From IMG/VR virus record IMGVR_UViG_3300044470_000505, positions 1-27,574 of that record: a stretch of 27,574 bases of DNA; one strand, written 5' to 3'. Origin of the DNA: a virus. The notes under the pieces are model-generated. The model did no database searches. It was not told the origin of the DNA and was given only the letters and a program-made list of their open reading frames with translations. This document shows, piece after piece, positions 23,431 through 27,574 of this stretch. Numbering within the stretch: position 1 is the stretch's first letter; every line of letters begins with the position of its first letter. The position numbers and the translations under genes are program-made.

Positions 23431-24150
23431 TCAAAGCCGGCAGACGCGGCACTTCATGCCATTGATCGTATCGCGGCGGGTCTCGCGCGGCACGGCGCCC
23501 GCCTCAAAGGCCATCCGCAGGTCTTTCAGCGCGGCGGGCCAAGTGTCGCGCCCGGGGGAGCGGAAGGTGTGGCCCGTCGCCTCCTCCCACGCCTCGCCCT
23601 CCAGATAGGAAGGCAGGTCGTCACGCCAGAGTTCGTACCACTCGATCAGTCGCTGGAAGAAGCACAGTTTGCAGTCGGTGCGGGCCGGGACGCAGACGCC
23701 CTCGGCATCGAGGAAGTCCCACACGTCGGACAGGCCCATCCCCAACTCGCGCAACGGAAAGCGCATCTCGACGTTCGGCACGCTGGCGTAGTCGCCGCCC
23801 TCGCGGGCCTCCTCGTCGGCGCGCAGGCCGACATAAAAGACCGCCGGGGCGTTGCGCATCAGGTAGGCAGCGAAGGGCTCGATCTTCAGCACGCGCGTGC
23901 ACCACCGCTGCCGCCAGTTGGGTAGGGCATTGTATTTCTTGATGAGTCCTTCCAGGCCGCCGGGGTAGATGACGGGCACGATGGGGCCGATCAGGTCCCG
24001 CAGGGCGCGCATGTGCGCGAACCAGGCGGCGGATTCGTTGCCCGTCGGGGTGCAGACCCAGGTGAAGGTGATGTCGGGGTACAGCGCGCGCAACTTGAGC
24101 GCCATCGCCACGCTGTCCTTGCCGCCTGATATGGCGCCGATGTGGTTCAT
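23431..24150 (-). CDS. PP-loop protein of the PAPS reductase family
   Basis: This 239-residue protein has the PP-loop pyrophosphatase signature SGGKDS (residues 8-13) close to the N-terminus, then YPDITFTWVCTPTGNES, the RWCTRVLKIEPF segment typical of PAPS reductase-type proteins, YVGLRADEEARE, and paired cysteines in TDCKLCFFQRL plus a C-terminal CRVC. The family activates substrates with ATP or handles adenylyl sulfate. Phage members occur widely, and their substrate is usually unknown; sulfur-based DNA or nucleotide modification is possible. The start is ATG 24150, overlapping the previous stop (ATGA). Confidence 0.85.
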   Translation of the reverse strand: MNHIGAISGGKDSVAMALKLRALYPDITFTWVCTPTGNESAAWFAHMRALRDLIGPIVPVIYPGGLEGLIKKYNALPNWRQRWCTRVLKIEPFAAYLMRNAPAVFYVGLRADEEAREGGDYASVPNVEMRFPLRELGMGLSDVWDFLDAEGVCVPARTDCKLCFFQRLIEWYELWRDDLPSYLEGEAWEEATGHTFRSPGRDTWPAALKDLRMAFEAGAVPRETRRDTINGMKCRVCRL

Positions 24151-24473
24151 GCCTGCTCGCGTTCCGATATCCAGGTGGTGATGTCCGGGCCTTCGACCAG
24201 CACGGAGTGCTGGCATAGCGCGGCTCGAAGTCTGCCGGCGAGTTGCATGGCTTTTTCCGCCAGCGCGGGCGGCTTATCCGGAAAGCGAGGGTAGTTAAGC
24301 AGTCCCACGACAACACCCGCCTCCTGGCCGCCGGTGTAGATGAAATCGGTCGGGGTCACGGTGACGCACAACCCAACGGTCATGCAGTACTCGCGACACA
24401 CCTGCCGGGCGACGGCGGCGTCTCCCGCGATCCATATCCTCCACGCCGCGGTCGGAACGCCTTTCTGGATCAT
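24147..24473 (-). CDS. Conserved-looking phage protein, first gene of the leftward block
   Basis: This 108-residue protein has the best ribosome binding site of the block: TAAGGAGGTG ten bases before ATG 24473. It reads IWIAGDAAVARQVCREYCMT, then CVTVTPTDFIYTGGQEAGVV and GLLNYPRFPDKPP, ending HSVLVEGPDITTWISERE. The Y-T-G-G-x-E-x-G-V and N-Y-P-R-F-P pattern recalls conserved small phage proteins, but no function is known. Coupled to the PP-loop gene by ATGA. Confidence 0.75.
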   Translation of the reverse strand: MIQKGVPTAAWRIWIAGDAAVARQVCREYCMTVGLCVTVTPTDFIYTGGQEAGVVVGLLNYPRFPDKPPALAEKAMQLAGRLRAALCQHSVLVEGPDITTWISEREQA

Positions 24474-24620
24474 GCGTACACCTCCTTAACGATAAGGGCA
24501 CCCTGCGCGCAACGCGGGCGTAAAGCAACGCCTGTTGTGATGTTTTTATCGTGTATTTACATTTATTACGCTATCATATTTTTTTTCGAGGGTATACCGG
24601 TCAACCCACGCGTGCATCGA
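24474..24620 (-). promoter_or_regulatory. AT-rich upstream region of the leftward block
   Basis: This stretch is far more AT-rich than the genome and likely carries the leftward promoter. On the minus strand TTGACC (24604-24599) and TATGAT (24578-24573) are separated by 20 bases, which is longer than ideal. A GGTATACC palindrome (24591-24598) lies between them and could bind a repressor. No gene is supported here. Confidence 0.4.
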
Positions 24621-24700
24621 CCCTCTCCCCACCACAACCCCGGGTTGCACGCAACCATGTCGCAACCGCAACAATGGCCATGCCAATCGTAGCGCAAGCG

Positions 24701-24741
24701 CAATGTAACACGGCGTGATCGGATACGGGCCGCGGCTCACG
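24701..24741 (+). repeat. Imperfect 41-bp direct repeat, copy 1
   Basis: It begins CAATGTAACA and continues after four variable bases with GTGATCGGATACGGGC and a TCACG end. Thirty-three of 41 bases equal copy 2. GTGA and TCAC form a short inverted repeat inside the unit. Confidence 0.75.
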
Positions 24742-24804
24742 CGACATTACATAGCGCCGGCGCGATGACATGCGCCGTGTGTTCGTTTATTACAAACAAC
24801 ATTG

Positions 24805-24845
24805 CAATGTAACATCTAGTGATCGGATATGGGCTGCAGATCACG
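24805..24845 (+). repeat. Imperfect 41-bp direct repeat, copy 2
   Basis: Second copy, 104 bases after the first. Here the internal inverted repeat is perfect (GTGATC ... GATCAC with a 15-base spacer), and the CAATGT start belongs to a 12-bp perfect palindrome ACATTGCAATGT (24799-24810). Operator or replication-iteron use is possible. Confidence 0.75.
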
Positions 24846-24890
24846 TATTGAAATAATCGGCCTGGCCTGCGCCAGCTCGCCGAGCATGGG

Positions 24891-25120
24891 CTGGTGCTGG
24901 TGCTGGTGCTGGTGCTGGTGCGGGTGCTGGCTGGTGCTGGTGCTGGTGCTGGTGCTGGTGCTGGTGCTGGTGCTGGTGCTGGTGCTGGTGCTGGTGCTGG
25001 TGCTGGTGCTGGTGCTGGTGCTGGCTGGTGCTGGCTGGTGCTGGCTGGTGCTGGCTGGTGCTGGCTGGTGCTGGCTGGTGCTGGCTGGTGCTGGCTGGTG
25101 CTGGCTGGTGCTGGCTGGTG
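24891..25120 (+). repeat. Compound tandem repeat of CTGGTG and CTGGCTGGTG units
   Basis: The array reads 5 x CTGGTG, one CGGGTG, CTGG, 15 x CTGGTG, then exactly 10 x CTGGCTGGTG. The decamer is the hexamer with CTGG added. Every unit keeps GCTGGTGC in phase on one strand, 30 copies in all. Both strands give long low-complexity open frames, which are by-products of the repeat. The array sits just before the right-arm promoter. Confidence 0.97.
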
Positions 25121-25167
25121 CTGCGCATGGCCATAAAGAAAGTGGACTCCGGACCTACGAATCCCGA

Positions 25168-25197
25168 TTGACACGCTATCCCGTGACCCTATATAAG
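25168..25197 (+). promoter_or_regulatory. Right-arm promoter P1 (sigma70 type)
   Basis: TTGACA (25168-25173), an 18-base spacer and TATAAG (25192-25197) form a near-consensus promoter about 25 bases before the first right-arm gene. A GANTC site (GAATC, 25159) lies just upstream. A related sequence recurs near 27478. Confidence 0.85.
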
Positions 25198-25222
25198 GAT
25201 GCATCAAACGAGGAATCGGCGC

Positions 25223-25444
25223 ATGCCGCGCAAAGCCTCACAGTTTCAGCCGTTGTTCACAAGGCGCGAGCTGGACATGCATCGCGTTGAGACCCTGGAA
25301 TCCCGCGCGGCCGCTATGGATTCGCTAGCAGCCGAGAGTCTGACAAAGCGTGCATGCTTTCTACTGATGTGCCGTGAACAGGCAATCGAGTACCGCGCGC
25401 AAGCATCCGCTTTGCGCGCAACCCTGAACATCAAGGAGTCCTGA
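25223..25444 (+). CDS. Small right-arm protein, unknown
   Basis: This 73-residue protein starts at ATG 25223, 10 bases after a GAGGAATC variant of the common right-arm binding motif; an in-frame ATG at 25199 has no such site and lies too close to the promoter start. It is basic at the N-terminus and helical (RVETLESRAAAMDSLAAESL, then FLLMCREQAIEYRAQASALR). Its last codons contain the ribosome binding site of the next gene. First gene of the rightward, probably early, operon. Confidence 0.72.
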   Translation: MPRKASQFQPLFTRRELDMHRVETLESRAAAMDSLAAESLTKRACFLLMCREQAIEYRAQASALRATLNIKES

Positions 25445-25445
25445 C

Positions 25446-25751
25446 ATGGCCAAGATGACTTACGACGAGACCCTGCAGGCTTTGAACGACGAGCGCTGCA
25501 TTGAGTCCACTAACGTACAGACGCGCGCCTTGCGTCGCAAGGTATGGGTCAGCATGAACGGCATGGGTGGATATATGCCGAATTCGCGCGGAGTCAGCCG
25601 GACTAAGGCGCAAGCTGAAGAGTCCTGCATTGATATCGCCGGCGATGATGCGCCGCGCGGATTCGCCGCTGAGCTGCGCCGCACGGGTTCAGCCGACTCG
25701 CAAGGCGAGACTTATGAAGTGTACCCGCTGACTCTTGCCGAATTGTTCTAG
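25446..25751 (+). CDS. Small right-arm protein, unknown
   Basis: This 101-residue protein starts at ATG 25446, four bases after AAGGAGTCC and two bases after the previous stop codon begins to end. It reads TYDETLQALNDERC, RALRRKVWVSMNGMGGYMPN, and ends ETYEVYPLTLAELF. The fold looks mixed, with a short beta region in the middle. No family is recognised. Confidence 0.72.
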   Translation: MAKMTYDETLQALNDERCIESTNVQTRALRRKVWVSMNGMGGYMPNSRGVSRTKAQAEESCIDIAGDDAPRGFAAELRRTGSADSQGETYEVYPLTLAELF

Positions 25752-25760
25752 CGGTCTAGC

Positions 25761-25796
25761 CTAGCGAGTCCGGTCCGGCATGACCGGACTCGTTAG
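25761..25796 (+). promoter_or_regulatory. Intergenic hairpin before the 156-residue gene
   Basis: A perfect 11-bp stem CGAGTCCGGTC / GACCGGACTCG with loop CGGCAT extends to 15 bp by CTAG/TTAG. No T-tract follows, so it is not a standard terminator. The 3' arm contains GGACTC, complementary to GAGTCC in the ribosome binding site 23 bases downstream, so alternative pairing is possible. Confidence 0.75.
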
Positions 25797-25824
25797 ACTA
25801 AACCTGAAACAAGGAGTCCACGCC

Positions 25825-26295
25825 ATGCCTGAATTCTGCGCCGAGCATACGCCGCCGAATCTGTCCGATTTTGCCGTCGGATATTTCCAGGCCGCGGAAT
25901 GGCTACTTGACACCGACTCGCCGGCGAGCGAGGGCGGAGTCGACCGTGCCAAATTGCGCGGTTGGAGTCGCGCTGCTATCGCGTGCGGCGCCGCGGATTG
26001 CGCGACATTCTGCGAGTCCTACTCGGCCGAGCTGGCCGCATATATCGCGGAGTCCGGCCGAGACATGGAATCGGCCGGCGTCGATTATTTCCTGTCACGC
26101 AATGGCCATGGCGCGGGATTCTTTGACCGCGGCAACGGTCCGGTGTTTCGTGATCTGCAGCAGGCCGCGCGGCTTGACGGTACCGCCGACACCTACGTTT
26201 CGCGCGGCTGGATCCACTTTGAAGGCGAGCCGGCGCGGCCGCCGCGCAAGCCGCGCGATGTGCGCAACCCGACTCCGCCGGTCAATGCACAGTGA
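25825..26295 (+). CDS. Conserved-type phage protein with NGHGAGFFDRG motif
   Basis: This 156-residue protein starts at ATG 25825 behind AAGGAGTCC; ATG 25780 would extend it but lies inside the hairpin. The N-terminus SDFAVGYFQAAEWLLDTDSP and the C-terminal YFLSRNGHGAGFFDRGNGPV, LQQAARLDGTADTYVSRG match a small protein known from many phages (pattern F/W-L-T/S-R-N-G-H-G-A-G-F-W/F-D-R-G), whose function is unknown. It is the best recognised member of the right arm and supports phage origin. Confidence 0.85.
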   Translation: MPEFCAEHTPPNLSDFAVGYFQAAEWLLDTDSPASEGGVDRAKLRGWSRAAIACGAADCATFCESYSAELAAYIAESGRDMESAGVDYFLSRNGHGAGFFDRGNGPVFRDLQQAARLDGTADTYVSRGWIHFEGEPARPPRKPRDVRNPTPPVNAQ

Positions 26296-26344
26296 TGCAT
26301 GTCGTCAATTTGTGGCCAGGCGCCACGTTCAACCGCTAGGCGCG

Positions 26345-26392
26345 GCCTTGCTACGGTCCGGCCGGCGCCGATCGGCCGGACCGCTGCAAGGC
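26345..26392 (+). promoter_or_regulatory. Intergenic hairpin before the 66-residue gene
   Basis: GCCTTGC / GCAAGGC and CGGTCCGGCCG / CGGCCGGACCG form an 18-bp stem with a 2x2 internal loop and an 8-base loop. It lies 15 bases before GAGGAGTCC of the next gene and lacks a T-tract. It shares the TCCGG/CCGGA core with the hairpin at 25761. Confidence 0.75.
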
Positions 26393-26420
26393 TACACCCG
26401 CAACCCGAGGAGTCCAGGCT

Positions 26421-26621
26421 ATGTCTGACTGGCAAGTTGTCGTATCCAATATCGGGACCGTGTTTACCGGCGCCGAGCGTAAGGCGCGACAGGAATTCAA
26501 CGCCTACGTGAAGGCCTGCAAAGCCGAGCACGGCCGCGCCGCTGGCGAATCCGTCACCTTGATCGGTCCGGACGATATCGCGCGCGAATATGTCGGCCGC
26601 CTGCACCGGCGCGACGAATAG
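26421..26621 (+). CDS. Small conserved-type phage protein
   Basis: This 66-residue protein starts at ATG 26421 behind GAGGAGTCCAGGCT. It reads WQVVVSNIGTVFTGAERKAR, then FNAYVKACKAEHGRAAGESV and VTLIGPDDIAREYVGRLH. The N-I-G-T-V-(Y/F), Y-V-x-x-x-K and G-R-A-A-G-E-x-V-T-L pattern recalls a small protein common in phages, of unknown function. Confidence 0.82.
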   Translation: MSDWQVVVSNIGTVFTGAERKARQEFNAYVKACKAEHGRAAGESVTLIGPDDIAREYVGRLHRRDE

Positions 26622-26655
26622 CCCGACCGTCACAATCAGCCGAGGAGTCCGACCG

Positions 26656-26823
26656 ATGCGCGCGACCGTCGACGCGAAGCGACACCGCCGGCTCGAGCGT
26701 TTGCTCGCCCGCCTGCGAGTCCGGTGTTTTGAGAACGAGGAATCGGCGCGGCTGATTCCGATCGTAAAGGCGCGACTGGCGCCGGCGCGGAATCGTCACA
26801 TCGCCGAGGAGTCCAGGCCATGA
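26656..26823 (+). CDS. Small basic right-arm protein
   Basis: This 55-residue, arginine-rich protein starts at ATG 26656 behind GAGGAGTCC and overlaps the next gene by ATGA. It reads DAKRHRRLERLLARLRVRCF and LIPIVKARLAPARNRHIAEE. The final IAEESRP is encoded by the binding-site sequence of the following gene. Nucleic acid binding is plausible from charge only. Confidence 0.6.
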   Translation: MRATVDAKRHRRLERLLARLRVRCFENEESARLIPIVKARLAPARNRHIAEESRP

Positions 26824-27074
26824 CGGATTCTTACACCGCGCTTTGCGCAAAGCTCGCCGCACAACCTAGCGCGGCGGAAAGCGCGCTGGCGTGCGCGCAC
26901 CTGTTCGGCGGCAATACCATTTTCCGCCTGGTGCCGATCGGCGGCCGATTCCAATTCCCACGATCCGCCGACGTGTACACAAAAACCGCCACCATGCGCT
27001 ACCGTCGCGCCGACGGTCGCAGCTTCAGCACCGGCCGCAACGTCGCCGTTATTGCCGAGGAGTCCAGGCCGTGA
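26820..27074 (+). CDS. Small right-arm protein, unknown
   Basis: This 84-residue protein starts at ATG 26820 behind GAGGAGTCCAGGCC. It reads SYTALCAKLAAQPSAAESAL, then IFRLVPIGGRFQFPRSADVY and RYRRADGRSFSTGRNVAVIA. Its last residues (IAEESRP) equal those of the gene before it, because both ends overlay the same ribosome binding motif. No family recognised. Confidence 0.68.
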   Translation: MTDSYTALCAKLAAQPSAAESALACAHLFGGNTIFRLVPIGGRFQFPRSADVYTKTATMRYRRADGRSFSTGRNVAVIAEESRP

Positions 27075-27481
27075 ATTATCAGGAATGGCTCGCCGCGGGC
27101 AACCCGCCGGCGGCATGGGAGGCGGAGCGCCAGCGCTTGAACGCGTTGACGCATGCGCGGTGGGACGCGGAGGCGGCCGCCCGCGCCGCGGCAAATCCTC
27201 CACCGGTACCGGCCGAGTATCTTGACCGCTTCCCGCCCATGCGCCGCGCCAAGGTAAAGGCGGCCCTGTTGAACGTTATCCGACTTGACGGCCGGCCGGT
27301 GCAGCGCTGGCAGGTGGCGGAGCGCTTCGCCGCCGAGGGCTTCCGCGTCGACGCGGACTGCGGGCGAATCTACCACGGCGCCGGCGGTGGCTTTTACGCG
27401 CTCGATAGCGTGATAAGCCGGACCGCGGTCGATTACGCGCAATGGCTCGCCGATCGGCCGGCGGCAAAAATACCGGCTTGA
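27071..27481 (+). CDS. Right-arm protein with possible winged-helix region
   Basis: This 136-residue protein starts at GTG 27071 behind GAGGAGTCCAGGCC, overlapping the previous stop as GTGA. Residues 1-45 are Ala/Trp/Arg-rich (YQEWLAAGNPPAAWEAERQR). The segment MRRAKVKAALLNVIRLDGRP, then RWQVAERFAAEGFRVDADCG and GGGFYALDSV, looks like a small winged helix. It ends in the -35 element of the next promoter. Confidence 0.72.
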   Translation: MNYQEWLAAGNPPAAWEAERQRLNALTHARWDAEAAARAAANPPPVPAEYLDRFPPMRRAKVKAALLNVIRLDGRPVQRWQVAERFAAEGFRVDADCGRIYHGAGGGFYALDSVISRTAVDYAQWLADRPAAKIPA

Positions 27482-27506
27482 CACCGCTATAACGCGTCAC
27501 TATATA
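27478..27506 (+). promoter_or_regulatory. Right-arm promoter P2
   Basis: TTGACA (27478-27483), a 17-base spacer and TATATA (27501-27506). Allowing one gap it shares TTGACAC, GCTAT, CG and CTATATA with P1, which indicates a duplicated phage promoter rather than two independent ones. Confidence 0.82.
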
Positions 27507-27533
27507 CAGATCACCGAAACAGGAGTTTCCGCC

Positions 27534-27574
27534 ATGTCCGCAAACATCTACGACCAGCACCGCGCCAGCTTCCC
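27534..27574 (+). CDS. Start of a right-arm gene cut by the window edge
   Basis: ATG 27534 follows CAGGAGTTTCCGCC, a variant of the right-arm binding motif, and lies 28 bases after promoter P2. Only MSANIYDQHRASFP is visible. The N-I-Y-D-Q-H-R-A start recalls a small conserved phage protein, but the piece is too short to assign. Confidence 0.7.
   Translation, partial: MSANIYDQHRASF

Noticed and set aside
24891-25120. CRISPR array
   Set aside because: Units are 6 and 10 bases with no spacers; this is a minisatellite.
24737-25290. Long open frames on both strands through the tandem repeat (His-Gln/Pro-Ala and Leu-Val/Gly-Ala repeats)
   Set aside because: Six-base units cannot create stops, so these frames are automatic. 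No ribosome binding site is seen and the promoter P1 lies inside them.

Overview
This window looks like part of a tailed double-stranded DNA phage or prophage infecting a GC-rich proteobacterium. A leftward block of head and packaging genes fills about 1-24.5 kb: terminase large subunit, portal, prohead protease, scaffold-like protein, major capsid protein and a connector-like protein. A separate rightward block of very small genes starts near 25.2 kb. No integrase, ribosomal RNA or tRNA gene is visible, so a free phage and a prophage cannot be told apart. An alphaproteobacterial host is suggested, not proven, by dense GANTC sites in the right arm and by a near-consensus chromosomal parS site.

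Leftward block, in the order it is transcribed (right to left). First come a 108-residue protein with an excellent ribosome binding site, a PP-loop (PAPS reductase family) protein, a small membrane protein, a small basic protein and TerL. Next is a tightly coupled run of small unknown genes together with two class I methyltransferase-like proteins and a Dam-like DNA adenine methyltransferase. Then come the portal, three small genes, a 1203-residue multidomain glycosyltransferase, two small genes, the prohead protease, an acidic scaffold-like protein, the major capsid protein with an Ig-like insertion, a 118-residue protein and a head-tail connector-like protein cut by the window edge. Most junctions are ATGA, GTGA or TGATG overlaps, so translational coupling is the rule. 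Glycosyltransferase, TylF-like O-methyltransferase and a second methyltransferase in one morphogenetic block suggest that a virion or host glycan is being built or modified.

Three different mobile nucleases have invaded the capsid module. A GIY-YIG homing endonuclease sits exactly between two leftward genes and has copied the start of its neighbour. An HNH endonuclease with an extra C-terminal domain is inserted in the opposite direction with its own terminator. A TnpB (IS605 OrfB-like) nuclease with intact RuvC residues is also in the opposite direction; it is preceded by an overlapping ribbon-helix-helix gene and followed by a likely omega RNA region and a terminator.

From 24.47 to 25.22 kb there is a gene-free control region: an AT-rich promoter-like stretch, two 41-bp imperfect direct repeats, a 230-bp compound tandem repeat (CTGGTG and CTGGCTGGTG units) and a clear sigma70-type promoter. 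The right arm holds at least eight small genes, nearly all preceded by the same extended motif AGGAGTCC, with two strong intergenic hairpins and a second copy of the promoter near the right edge.
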